A stretch of 64,000 nt of DNA from DATGZX01 sp035296965 (GTDB lineage: Bacteria; Planctomycetota; Planctomycetia; Gemmatales; Gemmataceae): assembly GCA_035296965.1 (NCBI GenBank), contig DATGZX010000146.1, positions 41,503 to 105,502 of the forward strand. The letters are read 5' to 3'. Every line of letters begins with the position of its first letter. Within the stretch, counting starts at the first letter, position 1. The notes under the pieces were generated by a model, which did no database searches, was not told where the DNA came from, and saw only the letters and a program-made list of their open reading frames with translations. Positions 23,481 through 32,895 of the stretch are shown here, piece by piece. Both the position numbers and the translations under genes were made by a program.

Positions 23481-23799
23481 AGAGGAACCCTCCAGTGTTG
23501 ACCCGCGAGTCGAGGGACGAAAGCATCCCGCACCGCTGGCCGGCCTCGTGCCGGGTCGCATGCGGCAAACATCTCGACGAGCTTGCGGCCAACGTCGAGG
23601 TAATACTATCTCGGGCAGGACCGGCAAATCTATGAACTACGAGCCCGTGCATGCGGTGGAGAGCGTTGCCCCTTTACCGCATCGTCCCAGTGGGGCGTTC
23701 TGTCCTGCCCAGCCTCATCTGTCCGCGTAGCACGCTTGTAAGATACCGACTATGCGGAGAGCGTCAAATGAATTTCCAGGAATATATTGAAGATTCGGT
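23481..23799. other. Intergenic region without recognised genes
   Basis: This 319-bp gap separates dapA (ending at 23800 on the minus strand) and the ArsR regulator. It contains an open extension of the ArsR frame up to 23627 but no convincing start. No repeat or hairpin stands out; I see nothing else in it. Confidence 0.6.
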
Positions 23800-24690
23800 T
23801 TAGCGCAGAAGTCCGTAGTGGCACAGAGTCTGACGAACTCTCGCCTCTCCGGCGGCATCCATAGGGCACATTGGTAGTCGAAGTTCTCCGCTACCGCGAC
23901 CCAGAAGTTTCATCGCCGCCTTGATGGGAATGGGGTTGGTAGCCACTCCGAGCATGTCGCGGCATAGGGGAAATAGACGCCGGTGCCATTCCTGTGCCTC
24001 GGCCAGCTTGCCGGCGTCGAAGGCTGTGACCAGGGCCTTCAAGTCTCGGGGAATGATGTTTCCCACTACGGAAACCACGCCCCGACCGCCGATGCTCATA
24101 AGCGGCAAAGTGAGGCTGTCGTCGCCGCTCAGAATCGTCAGGTTGCAAGAGGTTGCTATGTGCGAAGCCTGGTCCAGCGATCCGGTGGCTTCCTTAATCG
24201 CGACAATGGTGGGCAATTCCGCGAGTCTGGCGATGGTTTCGGGAAGAATGTTGGACCCGGTCCGACCGGGTATGTTGTAAAGCACTATTGGAAGATCCAC
24301 CGCTTCGACGACCGCCTCGAAATGCCGGAAGTAACCTTCCTGGCTGGGCTTGTTGTAATAGGGGCCTACCATAAGCGCGCCGTCCGCGCCGGCGCGCTGG
24401 GCAAAACGGGTAAGACGGATAGCCTCCCGTGTACTGTTGGAGCCTGTCCCCGGAACGATTTTGATGCGTCCGCCAGCCCGATCAACCACGGCGGCAATAA
24501 CTCTTTCGTGTTCGTCGTGATCCAGCGTCGGCGATTCGCCCGTGGTGCCAACCGGCGACAGGCAATCGGTGCCTTGCTCCACATGCCAATCGACGAGGCG
24601 ACCCAACTCTCCAAAGTCGATCTCTCCACCGCGAAAAGGCGTGACCAGTGCCACGGTGACGCCCGCAAATTGTTCCCCTTTGGTTCGCAT
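23800..24690 (-). CDS. dapA: 4-hydroxy-tetrahydrodipicolinate synthase
   Basis: This 296-residue class I aldolase-fold enzyme condenses pyruvate with aspartate semialdehyde in the diaminopimelate/lysine pathway. Features: the N-terminal VALVTPFRGGEIDFGELGRL, GTTGESPTLDHDEH near residue 45-60, the catalytic tyrosine in VLYNIPGRTGSNI near 135, and the Schiff-base lysine in VAIKEATGSL near 162. GDDSLTLPLMSIGGRGVVSV follows. All active-site residues are in place and the length is standard. Together with dapL (11144-12388) it supplies the aminotransferase branch of the pathway. It stands alone, with a long intergenic region on each side. Confidence 0.95.
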   Translation of the reverse strand: MRTKGEQFAGVTVALVTPFRGGEIDFGELGRLVDWHVEQGTDCLSPVGTTGESPTLDHDEHERVIAAVVDRAGGRIKIVPGTGSNSTREAIRLTRFAQRAGADGALMVGPYYNKPSQEGYFRHFEAVVEAVDLPIVLYNIPGRTGSNILPETIARLAELPTIVAIKEATGSLDQASHIATSCNLTILSGDDSLTLPLMSIGGRGVVSVVGNIIPRDLKALVTAFDAGKLAEAQEWHRRLFPLCRDMLGVATNPIPIKAAMKLLGRGSGELRLPMCPMDAAGEARVRQTLCHYGLLR

Positions 24691-24915
24691 GCTCTACGTT
24701 CTCCGATGTCGTTGCCTGACATCCTGGTCCAGGTATGCAAGCGCTGCTCAAATTACCCCACTCGCACAGAAGATGCAAAAGAAAACTCTGCTGATAAAGG
24801 GCAGAGGTTTGCAGCCTCCGTGTGGTTCGGTCCTCGCTCTCATAAATGCTCCTGCGCCGCCCAATGGGGCGCCGGCTCCGTCGTTTACTATATGACGGTG
24901 CGTAATTCGGCAGCA

Positions 24916-24979
24916 TTTGTGGGGCACGTTTTCAACGTGCCGGCCGGCGTCTGGGCACGTTACAAACGTGCCCCACAAA
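24916..24979. repeat. Tandem double-hairpin element, copy B
   Basis: Two hairpins in tandem, GGCACGTTTTCAACGTGCC (24923-24941) and GGGCACGTTACAAACGTGCCC (24953-24973), lie inside a perfect 15-bp outer inverted repeat (24916-24930 with 24965-24979). The architecture matches 22601-22655, but the stems use C-G where the other has A-T. It lies in the 502-bp gap 24691-25192, in which I see no gene. Confidence 0.65.
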
Positions 24980-25192
24980 CCGCAGCAGCCGACTCACGCA
25001 CGGCCATATAGTTTATGGTTCAGGGCGTATCCGCCTCGCTCATCCGCCGGAAGCGACGCCCCCTTGCGCATTTCTTTGTACCATTCGGCAATAATTCCGC
25101 CGGGGAGACGAATAACTCTTTGTGCGGTGCAAGCGTCCCGTCTATTGGTGTTCCCATTCTTGACCCACCCCGGAGCTGCAGAGGGACAGTGA

Positions 25193-25606
25193 ATGAGCTT
25201 GAACCAATTCATTCTGACCGTTGGGACTGAGCTGCAGGAACTCCTGTGGCGCGATGTTCCCCAGAAAGCGCTTGCTGAGGAAATCGATGAACTCGAAAGA
25301 CAGATCCAAGAGTCAACTGCTGAGGCGGACAGGTATCAAGCGAGCACGCACCAACTGAGAAAAGATCTTGCGGACAAAGAACTGCGCGCCGCCTGGCTCA
25401 CCGAACGCGTGGAAGTCTATTTGCATGTCAAGGACCAGCCCAATGCTTGGCGGCACGCCCTGGAGCTAGACCAGCTTCAACAGACCATTTCCGCAGAGCG
25501 GCTCAAGCTGCGGCGCCGGCAGCGCGCCTACTCAGACCAGAGAATTCACATCCGACGACTGGCCGAGCGTCAGGCTTCACTCCTTGAAGAACTGGTCGCC
25601 CTATAA
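25193..25606 (+). CDS. Small coiled-coil protein of unknown function
   Basis: This 137-residue protein is almost wholly helical and charged. A short N-terminal segment (MSLNQFILTVGTELQELLWR) is followed by coiled coil from about residue 25 to 137, with heptad leucines and many Glu/Arg/Gln. No signal peptide, Cys pairs or enzyme motif. The start has GAGGGACAG about 7 bases upstream. The frame of the HAD gene overlaps its 3' end, though the likely HAD start is 70 bp later, so the two may form one transcript. No family was recognised; it could be a scaffold or an accessory factor. Confidence 0.65.
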   Translation: MSLNQFILTVGTELQELLWRDVPQKALAEEIDELERQIQESTAEADRYQASTHQLRKDLADKELRAAWLTERVEVYLHVKDQPNAWRHALELDQLQQTISAERLKLRRRQRAYSDQRIHIRRLAERQASLLEELVAL

Positions 25607-25676
25607 TAGCTGGAAATGTCAGGGCAAAGGGCACTGGCGTATCGTTTCTCATCCCAGGAACATCCATTCGGGCAAC

Positions 25677-26384
25677 GTGCATCCTTTGCTGCAGAGCATT
25701 CATGTTGTCGTATTCGATGCTGTGGGGACGGTCATTCATCCAGAGCCGGCGGCGCCGCTCGTCTACGCGGAGGTAGGAAGCAGGTTCGGGAGCAAGCTCG
25801 GCGCAGGCGACATCGCGAGCCGATTCAAGGCGGCCTTCCAAGCAGAAGAGCTGGTCGACGTCGAACTCGGACTACGCACGAATGCCGTGCGCGAGATCGA
25901 ACGCTGGCAGCGCATTGTAACGGGTGTACTTGATGATGTGACCGAGCCAGAGGCCTGTTTTCGCGTGCTATTCGACCATTTTGGCCGACCGGAAGCATGG
26001 AGGTGTGATCCTGACGCAGCCCCGACAATGGAAGCTCTGGCGCGCCAGGGATACACGCTGGCCCTCGCTTCCAACTACGATCGACGTCTGCGCTCGGTGG
26101 TGGCTGGCTTGCCCATTGAGCATTTGCGCCATCTTGTAATTAGCTCAGAAGTGGGTTGGCGCAAACCCGCGCCGCAGTTCTTCAAAGCCGTGTGCGACAT
26201 CGTTCGTGCCCCACCAGAACGAATTCTCCATATTGGAGACGATCCGGTCAATGACTATCATGGGGCACGCTCGGCTGGAATGCGCGGAGCACTGCTCAAC
26301 CGGGACGGGAGCGCAGCGACACGGGACGTTGAGCAGATAAAGAAATTGAGTGAGCTTGTTGGCGAAAGCGCTGCGGGAGGATAG
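25677..26384 (+). CDS. HAD-superfamily hydrolase (REG-2-like)
   Basis: The proposed start is GTG 25677, just ahead of the first HAD strand; the frame is open from 25584, so a longer product is possible. The 235-residue protein has motif I as VVFDAVGTVIHPEP near residue 8-21, a helical cap, motif II in LALASNYDRRL near 125, the motif III lysine in GWRKPAPQFF near 160, and motif IV in ILHIGDDPVNDYHGARSAGM near 183. In motif I the second aspartate of DxD is Val (DAVGT), as in REG-2-like HAD proteins, so classical phosphatase activity is uncertain. The substrate is unknown. Confidence 0.82.
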   Translation: MHPLLQSIHVVVFDAVGTVIHPEPAAPLVYAEVGSRFGSKLGAGDIASRFKAAFQAEELVDVELGLRTNAVREIERWQRIVTGVLDDVTEPEACFRVLFDHFGRPEAWRCDPDAAPTMEALARQGYTLALASNYDRRLRSVVAGLPIEHLRHLVISSEVGWRKPAPQFFKAVCDIVRAPPERILHIGDDPVNDYHGARSAGMRGALLNRDGSAATRDVEQIKKLSELVGESAAGG

Positions 26385-26483
26385 ACTCTGCAGCAACCGG
26401 TGGCGGTCGCATGACGCGGCGGGGTACAGTCAGATCAATCGTTGGCCCGTCCATGGCGCTTATTCTTCAATCTTCACCGTGGT

Positions 26484-28508
26484 TCAGTGCTTCTCGCCGT
26501 TTTTGGCCCACCATTCACGCCACACTTCGATCGCCCGGTCTCTTGCAGCCTTTCTCGCACCCTCATCCGGACCGAAATCTTCCTGGGTCAAGGCTTTCAA
26601 TGCAGCATGCGCCGCACGGATTACGCGCGGTTCCGAGTCGTTCAACATGCTAATCAGATCCGGTACGAATGCCTTTTGCTCCTTCATGGCGCAGGCCAGG
26701 GCCGTGGCCCGGCGAATCTCCGCGTTCTCATCTTGAAGCTTGTCGCGGAGGGTGGCTACTGTCATGCGTGACAAGCGCTCGGCCAAGGTGCTGCAAGCCT
26801 TCGTCTTCGCATCGCCATGAAGCTTGGGTATGGCAGCCGCAAGACCCTCGGTGTAGATCGAGCCCTTGCTGCCGCGCACTCTTTCCAGGAGAGCATCCAG
26901 GTCCTGCGGCGTGGCCAGGACAAGCTGATCGCGAACGCTCGAAATCGTGGGTGGGGAAATGCTCTTGTCCTGGGCGGGCGGAGTCGAGGCAGGCTGTCGT
27001 ATATCAGCTCGCGGTTGCTCGACTTCCGGAGGCTTGGGCCTGGGCCGTTCCTGGATAGGGGCAGATTGTTTGGCAACCTCGGGCTTCTCCTTGGGCGCAG
27101 TCGCGGATTCAGGCATCTCATCCTTCACGGGTTCCCTGGCGTTTTCTTTTGCCCGAAGGCTGACAATGTCGGCATCCCTCACTCTGCCCTTGAGGGTCGC
27201 GGTTAGATCGCGCGCGAGATTGGCGCGCCGTAAGAAGAACAATGCAAAACAAGTGTCAGGAGTCTCTCCAAGGCTGCCTCTCCAGGAGCCGTCGCCCGCC
27301 TGCTTTTGGAGGAGGTAGCGCGAGCCGATTGCGAACCAATCCTTCTTGCCGATGGCCTGCAGGCCGTACACCATGGCCACGCGTTCAAGCCCCCAGAGGA
27401 AGTAGTACTCCGAACCTAATCCCCCATCGAGCAACATGCGGCCTGCACCAGCGGGGCCTCCCCCGCCTTGGCCGCGAAATCCACGTCTGCCGCCGGCGAA
27501 CGGTCCCGCGGGAACCAGGTCGTCGCCCGATGCCAAGACGCCCGGCTCAAGCGCTTTGCCAAGGAACAGAAGTCCCTGTCGGATGGTGGGATCGCGGTTT
27601 GGATCGACCTTGGCTTTATGGGATGAAGCAGGCAATTTTATATTCGCATCGGTGCGCAGCGCTGCCTCGGAAAGGCCATATCCGACGGCCAGGCCCAGGA
27701 GTCCCGCGCAAGTCATGGATGCGGTGGACGACATGCCTGCAAAGCGGCCCCTACCGCCGCCGGGCCGATAGCCCCAGCCGCCATCGGTGTTCTGGGTTTT
27801 GTGGAACCGGTTCTCCACGGCTGTCAATGCGCGGTCCACCTTCAAATGATGACGACGGGCGATCCAAAGCGCGAGAGTCGCAAACTGCGTGTTCGAATTA
27901 TCGTCTCCGAAGTTCAGCTTTTGGACATTCGTGTCGATGTTCGCCACCTTGGGCAATGGAGACCGGTCCGGCGTCGCCGCTTCCGACCCTTGCTTGTCGC
28001 CCTGATTGTTGGTCTTTTTTTGCACAAAGGTCCGAAGACGGCGCAAGTCCGTTTCCGAGGTGACGCGTGGACAGGTATATCCCCAGCCGCCGTTGGCGTT
28101 CTGTCCAGCAAGGAGGCGCGCCGTGGCGGCTTCGATCAACCCCTTGTCGTCCTCATCCCCGAGGCGGTCGAGGAACATGACGGCGAGGGAAAGATCATAG
28201 GTATCGTAGACGTCGATGACTCCGTAGCGGACGACGCGTGCCGCACCCATGATGGCGGGGTCTTCCGGAGCCACGTCGCATTCGAGCAACGCCAGCCCCA
28301 CCAAAGACGATACTCCAACAGGATGCGCCGACTCGCCGCGCGGGCCAGCAAAGGGCCAGGTACCGTCGGCAGCCTGAATGCGCTTCAGAAAGCCTACGCC
28401 ACGCTCGACCGCCTTCTGTACCTCGTCAGCCTCGGCGGCGCGCACAGGCACCGCATTCAGCGCGCACAGGCACGCCACAACCCCGCCAATTCGAAATGCT
28501 AGACGCAT
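26484..28508 (-). CDS. Exported terpenoid-cyclase-fold (prenyltransferase/squalene-oxidase repeat) protein with HEAT-like C-terminus
   Basis: The start is ATG 28508 with GGGAG seven bases upstream. The 674-residue protein has a signal peptide (about residues 1-24). An alpha/alpha-toroid domain (about 28-430) follows, with repeats of the prenyltransferase type: IQAADGTWPFAGPRGES, LAGQNANGGWGYTCPR and TQNTDGGWGYRPGGG. A Gly-rich loop lies near residue 360. A Pro/Lys-rich linker (about 460-530) leads to a helical C-terminus (about 540-670) with HEAT-like units. Planctomycetes carry many such exported proteins of unknown role. The sequence does not support a hopanoid cyclase assignment. It converges with the HAD gene. 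Confidence 0.75.
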   Translation of the reverse strand: MRLAFRIGGVVACLCALNAVPVRAAEADEVQKAVERGVGFLKRIQAADGTWPFAGPRGESAHPVGVSSLVGLALLECDVAPEDPAIMGAARVVRYGVIDVYDTYDLSLAVMFLDRLGDEDDKGLIEAATARLLAGQNANGGWGYTCPRVTSETDLRRLRTFVQKKTNNQGDKQGSEAATPDRSPLPKVANIDTNVQKLNFGDDNSNTQFATLALWIARRHHLKVDRALTAVENRFHKTQNTDGGWGYRPGGGRGRFAGMSSTASMTCAGLLGLAVGYGLSEAALRTDANIKLPASSHKAKVDPNRDPTIRQGLLFLGKALEPGVLASGDDLVPAGPFAGGRRGFRGQGGGGPAGAGRMLLDGGLGSEYYFLWGLERVAMVYGLQAIGKKDWFAIGSRYLLQKQAGDGSWRGSLGETPDTCFALFFLRRANLARDLTATLKGRVRDADIVSLRAKENAREPVKDEMPESATAPKEKPEVAKQSAPIQERPRPKPPEVEQPRADIRQPASTPPAQDKSISPPTISSVRDQLVLATPQDLDALLERVRGSKGSIYTEGLAAAIPKLHGDAKTKACSTLAERLSRMTVATLRDKLQDENAEIRRATALACAMKEQKAFVPDLISMLNDSEPRVIRAAHAALKALTQEDFGPDEGARKAARDRAIEVWREWWAKNGEKH

Positions 28509-28719
28509 GAGAAGACTCCCGGTAGCGAGAATGGGCTGACCATCCTTCGCGTCGAGGACAACCGGAGGTTCGTGACGGGCTAATTGCACTCTTATCTGAC
28601 CACCTTTGAATTATAACAGTAAGATGCGGAATCTGTTTGAGTTCCTTTCTGCAGAATCGTGACTCGCTGCCGGGATTTGGGGTATGTTTTTGGAAGAAAG
28701 AACTGAGGTGGATGAGGTT

Positions 28720-29145
28720 ATGCAGATGCACTCTCGATTTTTGCTCCCCGCGCTTGCTCTTGTTTTGCTGGTGATGGGCTCGAACTTTGCTCCTTCGGCC
28801 CCACCGGAAACGAAGACTCCCCCTTGGGAACTTGCCAAAGCCAAAGTGGACGCCGCGCGCAAGGCGTATCTCTCCATCGCCCAGGAGTTTCTGGAGGGAA
28901 AAGCTACGGTGGAGCAGGTGCACCAATGGTCCGTTCGCTGGCTGAACGCGCAAAGAGACGTGAGCAGCAAGAAGCCGGATCAAATTGCGGCCCTCGAAGG
29001 CCACATTGCGCGCATGCAGCAATTGGAGAAGGACGCTAAGGAAAAGTACGAGGGGAAACGAGGTCCGGTCTCCGACATGTTCGCTGCGGAATACCATCGC
29101 ATCGATGCCGAGCTGACGCTGTCGAAAACCAAGAGCAGTCGCTAG
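28720..29145 (+). CDS. Small exported helical protein of unknown function
   Basis: The start is ATG 28720, with GAGG just upstream; ATG 28726 is an alternative and the frame opens at 28684. The 141-residue protein begins with a signal peptide (about residues 3-24, LLPALALVLLVMGSNFA). The mature part is helical and lysine-rich, without cysteine, and with heptad-like leucine and alanine spacing. It is divergent from the 26484-28508 gene, sharing an upstream region of about 210 bp, and converges with the giant kinase gene (40-bp gap). No family was recognised; it may be a periplasmic adaptor or an outer-membrane-associated coiled coil. Confidence 0.65.
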   Translation: MQMHSRFLLPALALVLLVMGSNFAPSAPPETKTPPWELAKAKVDAARKAYLSIAQEFLEGKATVEQVHQWSVRWLNAQRDVSSKKPDQIAALEGHIARMQQLEKDAKEKYEGKRGPVSDMFAAEYHRIDAELTLSKTKSSR

Positions 29146-29184
29146 AGAAGGCGTAGTCCTTCAAGGCTGCACGAACGATGTCGA

Positions 29185-32100
29185 CTACTTGAACGTGGCG
29201 CCCCGAGATTGCGGCATCGGCAACTCGTTGGCCGACCAGCCAGTCACACTTTTGAATTCCACGAGCGCACCGTGCTCTCGACCAAACGCAGCCAACGCCG
29301 CCAAGGCAGGAGTGAAGTCTCGATCCACAACAACAGGATTGCACACGGCAACGCCGTTGACGTAAACCTCAACCAATCGGCCACGCACAACAACGAGCAA
29401 CGTTTGAAATCCTGAACCTTGCTTGATTGCGGAGTGATGGATCGGACCAACGTGCGGGCCCCGAAACTTCTGGGATTCCGCAGGGCTAGGCCCAACCTCC
29501 AGCGTGCCGTCGTAGTTGACCCGAACAGCGATGCCGCGTTTCTCCTCGTGGTTCGACATCGTAAGCCCCCAACCAGCGGAAGCGGGGGATACGACCCTTC
29601 CGACTACCTGGTAAACCATGTCGGAGCGTTTGCTCTTGGCAATATTCGCTACGCCGACGATCGTGCCCTCCAAAAGCCGGATACGATATTTGCCGTTCTC
29701 GTAGTCAAACTCAGTGGTTGGAAACCGTTGGCGCAGGAAGCCGCTCCTCGGATTGTTGAATTCATCGTGAAACAAGAGACGCGTTTTCGTTATTTCCGGT
29801 GCAGCGATGAGCCCGGGCTGCAGCAGATGAACAGGCCAGTCCAGTTGTGCCGGCCCGATTTCCACCGTCGCCTGAGACTCGGAAGAAACCGTAAAACGCT
29901 TTTTCGAGATACGAATGTAGGGATTCGGTTCGAGGAGCTCGATCTCGTATTGTCCTGGCTGAAGGTCAAGGAGCCGCTTGGATGTCCGGCTCGCAACGAC
30001 ATGCCCCTGTTTCTTGATGTTGAGAAGCAAGCCTGAATCGTGGGTGTTGACGACGAGTTGACCGGCCCTATCTCCCGCCTTGGCGATAACAACAGGTTTC
30101 TCGGTCTGGTCGGGCACGGGCAGTCGCCAGAGCCGCACCGTCCTGTCCAAACTGGCGGAGAGAGCATGCCGGCCGTCCGGGGAGAAGGTAACGGCCCGCA
30201 CAGCGCGGCCATGGCCGTCAAAGTTCGCCAGCTCGAGTCCCTTGTCCAGGTCCCAGAGCCGCATGGTCTTGTCCATGCTTCCTGAAAGGGCACGTCCGTC
30301 GTCCGGAGAAAATGCGACTGAAAGAATTCGCTCCAAGTGCCCATTCAGACACTGCAATTCCTTACGCTCGATCAGGTCCCAAAGACGTAGCGTCTTGTCG
30401 GCATTGCCGGTGATGAGCCGCCGGCCGTCATGGGAGATCGACAGACTCCGAATGGCGGTCGTCCGTTCCGCGAAACGGCGCACCTCTCGACCATCATCGG
30501 GATTCCAGATCCGGAAGGTCGAGTCCCAGCTCCCGGATAGGGCGCGCCGGCCGCTTGGAAGGAAGAATGCGCCTGAAATCGTCCTTTTGTGACCGTCGAA
30601 ATGCTGAATTTCCTTGCCCGTGTCGAGGTCCCAGACGCGGACGACGGAATCGGGCTGAGAACCGCAAGACAAAGCCCGTCGCCCGTCCGGAGAGAAGGCC
30701 ACACTCGTGATCTCGGTCGTGTGTCCGCGGAAACGGCGGAGTTCCTTGCGGGAATCAAGGTCCCACAGTCGCATGGTTCGATCCGGCTCCGCGCTGCCCG
30801 AAAGAGCGCGATGGCCGTCCGGCGAGATGGCCACGGATTCGATCGCTCCAGTGTGTCCTTCAAGACGAGCCAATTCCTTTCCCGTTTCCGTTTCCCAGAG
30901 CCGCAGGACATGATCCAGGCCGCCGGAGAGAAATTGGCCGCCGCCTGGAGAGATTGCGATGCACCACACTTCTGCGGGGTGCTCGAACGAGCGTATCAAT
31001 CCTGGGGCTTTCGCAGACTGCAGCTTACGTTCGGGCGTGTTTTCCTGGCCGCCAGATGCACGCGCCTCGTCGTCTTCCGACCGGGTAGTCCCAGCCTCGT
31101 TCACCGCCTCGGTTCCCTGCCTTATTCCATCTCGATCCCTCAATACGCGGTAAGTCGCAAAAGCCCCCAGGGACAAGGCCGCGACCAGTGCGGCTGCGAC
31201 GAGCCATGGAAGGACACGAGACTTGCGCGGAAGTATTTGTTCGCCAGGCGATCTGTCGAGCCCCTCGACGCTGGCGCCATGCAATCTCTTTGACGGGCGG
31301 GGACCAAGTGATTCAGGGAGCTCGGTAGCAGCATCAGGGTCAGCAGACGCACTCAGTGGGAGCGGCCCAATAAGCAGCGTATGTTCACTGGACACCGCAT
31401 GCACGTCGTCGCTGGTCGTTGGGACGGTCTTGCAGAAAGGTGCTAGCGCCTGAGCTACTTCCTTTGGAGATTGAAAACGCTGCGCCGGGTCCTTGGCCAT
31501 CATCTTGGTGATCAGGAGATCCAATTCCGGCGGCACATCGTGGCGTAGTTGGCGCACTGGCCGGGGCGCCTGATCGATATGGGCCATGACTTTCTGAATA
31601 GTACTGCCTTCGGGGAAAGGCGGCCGGCCGGTAAGCAGGTCGTACAGCGTGCAGCCGAGGCTATAAATGTCGGCGCGCGTGTCTGCTCGATGGGCATCGG
31701 TTGCCTGTTCCGGCGCGATGTAATCCGGCGTGCCCATGAAAACGCCGGTGCCGGTGAGGTTGGTCGCCTTGCTGCTCTCGCTGACAAAGCGCGCCAGGCC
31801 GAAATCCAAGATCTTGATGCGCCCAGCGGTACTGAGCATCAGGTTCTGGGGCTTGATGTCGCGATGCACCATTCCCTGCTCGAAGGCATGCTGGAGCCCA
31901 AGCGCCGCTTGACGAACATATTCACACGCATGGGCAATGGGCAGCCGGCCGCGTTCATGGACCAACTGCGCAAGGCTGATGCCTTCGACAAACTCCATGA
32001 CCAGAAAATGAACATTGCCTGCCTGCTCGGCATCGAATGCGGTCACGATGTTTGGATGGGTCAAGCGCGCGGCCGCCTTTACCTCCAAGCGAAAGCGTTC

Positions 32101-32532
32101 GATCGCTGCGGGATTATCGATGAGACTACTGTTGATCACTTTGAGCGCGACTATCCGCTCCATCAAGCGATGCTCAGCCCTGTAGACCGCGCCCATCCCA
32201 CCTGAGCCCAGCAATTCCAGGACTCGATAGCGGGCGTGGTCGGGCAAAGGCGAGGCAATCTCGAACCTCTCGGGTTGGAGTGCCGGTAGGGTCGGGAAAG
32301 ACAGCTGCTCGCCAACTGCTGAGTCGCCTGCGAGCGTGTTCATGAGGGTGGAATCCGGAGACTGAACCGACGGCGGCACGGTGTCCACGCCGCGGCCCCC
32401 CAGCATGTCTCGACACGCCGAGCAGGCGTGGAGATGCGCCCCTATTTCTGCTGCCGCGGCATCATCGAGTTGTCCAGAATGGTAGGCGATTAGCCGATCG
32501 ATGTTTGGGTGCGAAAGATTCACATCGCTCAT
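29185..32532 (-). CDS. Transmembrane Ser/Thr protein kinase with zinc-finger, WD40 propeller, PEGA-like and LamG-like domains
   Basis: This 1115-residue receptor-like kinase has, in order: a zf-HC2-like segment (HLHACSACRDM, about residues 31-42) and a PknB-type kinase (about 100-370). The kinase carries the Gly-loop LGSGGMGAVYRAEH, the VALKVI lysine, VHRDIKPQNLM and ILDFGLARF, with GTPDYIAPEQ. A membrane helix follows (about 447-468), then seven WD40 repeats (about 525-815), a PEGA-like beta domain (about 835-900), and a LamG/laminin-type sandwich at the C-terminus (about 930-1100). The kinase is thus cytoplasmic and the propeller and sandwich extracytoplasmic. All kinase catalytic residues are present. 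The putative zinc finger at the N-terminus is unusual. Confidence 0.9.
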   Translation of the reverse strand: MSDVNLSHPNIDRLIAYHSGQLDDAAAAEIGAHLHACSACRDMLGGRGVDTVPPSVQSPDSTLMNTLAGDSAVGEQLSFPTLPALQPERFEIASPLPDHARYRVLELLGSGGMGAVYRAEHRLMERIVALKVINSSLIDNPAAIERFRLEVKAAARLTHPNIVTAFDAEQAGNVHFLVMEFVEGISLAQLVHERGRLPIAHACEYVRQAALGLQHAFEQGMVHRDIKPQNLMLSTAGRIKILDFGLARFVSESSKATNLTGTGVFMGTPDYIAPEQATDAHRADTRADIYSLGCTLYDLLTGRPPFPEGSTIQKVMAHIDQAPRPVRQLRHDVPPELDLLITKMMAKDPAQRFQSPKEVAQALAPFCKTVPTTSDDVHAVSSEHTLLIGPLPLSASADPDAATELPESLGPRPSKRLHGASVEGLDRSPGEQILPRKSRVLPWLVAAALVAALSLGAFATYRVLRDRDGIRQGTEAVNEAGTTRSEDDEARASGGQENTPERKLQSAKAPGLIRSFEHPAEVWCIAISPGGGQFLSGGLDHVLRLWETETGKELARLEGHTGAIESVAISPDGHRALSGSAEPDRTMRLWDLDSRKELRRFRGHTTEITSVAFSPDGRRALSCGSQPDSVVRVWDLDTGKEIQHFDGHKRTISGAFFLPSGRRALSGSWDSTFRIWNPDDGREVRRFAERTTAIRSLSISHDGRRLITGNADKTLRLWDLIERKELQCLNGHLERILSVAFSPDDGRALSGSMDKTMRLWDLDKGLELANFDGHGRAVRAVTFSPDGRHALSASLDRTVRLWRLPVPDQTEKPVVIAKAGDRAGQLVVNTHDSGLLLNIKKQGHVVASRTSKRLLDLQPGQYEIELLEPNPYIRISKKRFTVSSESQATVEIGPAQLDWPVHLLQPGLIAAPEITKTRLLFHDEFNNPRSGFLRQRFPTTEFDYENGKYRIRLLEGTIVGVANIAKSKRSDMVYQVVGRVVSPASAGWGLTMSNHEEKRGIAVRVNYDGTLEVGPSPAESQKFRGPHVGPIHHSAIKQGSGFQTLLVVVRGRLVEVYVNGVAVCNPVVVDRDFTPALAALAAFGREHGALVEFKSVTGWSANELPMPQSRGATFK

Positions 32533-32679
32533 TTGCGTCTTTCCATAAAGGCAGTTGAAGGCCAGTGCGGCGCTTCAACTTTCCTCTTTCAGAATAGGTC
32601 GCCGTAGGGCCGGCAGCCACAGAAAACAGACCGCAGGATGAATCTCGCAAGCTCGATCGCGATGTTTAATCGCTACGAT

Positions 32680-32880
32680 CATCTGGTAGACTGTCGCCTG
32701 GGGACTGGTGCGCGGTCCAGGAACGCTTCCAGCAAGATACAGCCTTGATGTGCCATCCTGACCCCGACGGAATAGTGCACTCGGATCGTGGCCGCTGACT
32801 ACCAGAAGCAACTCGACCGCGCTCCTGATTCGGCCGGTTTACGATCCTGGCTGAACCGGTTCGTGTTCTCCCAGATTGCA
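32680..32880 (+). pseudogene. Decayed DUF4214-domain remnant
   Basis: In one frame the region translates to ...GTGARSRN..., a TGA stop, CAILTPTE, a TAG stop, then CTRIVAADYQKQLDRAPDSA and GLRSWLNRF. The last part matches the DUF4214 pattern (EYRTxVVxxxYxxLLxRAPDxAGLxxWxN) that I know from planctomycete surface proteins. The TAG sits exactly where the pattern has Tyr (TAC or TAT). The two stops and lack of a start indicate decay. The frame continues into the class V aminotransferase gene by chance. Similarity is by eye only. Confidence 0.45.
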
Positions 32881-32895
32881 TGGAAGGAAGTCCCT

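Noticed and set aside
23983..25011. A 342-codon open frame on the plus strand
   Set aside because: It is antisense to dapA and then crosses a palindromic repeat; no motif was seen.
26484..28508. Squalene-hopene cyclase assignment based on a DEDD sequence and QW-like repeats
   Set aside because: DEDD here lies in a LGDEDDKGL loop near the N-terminus, not in the catalytic DxDD context, and the protein has a signal peptide and HEAT tail.
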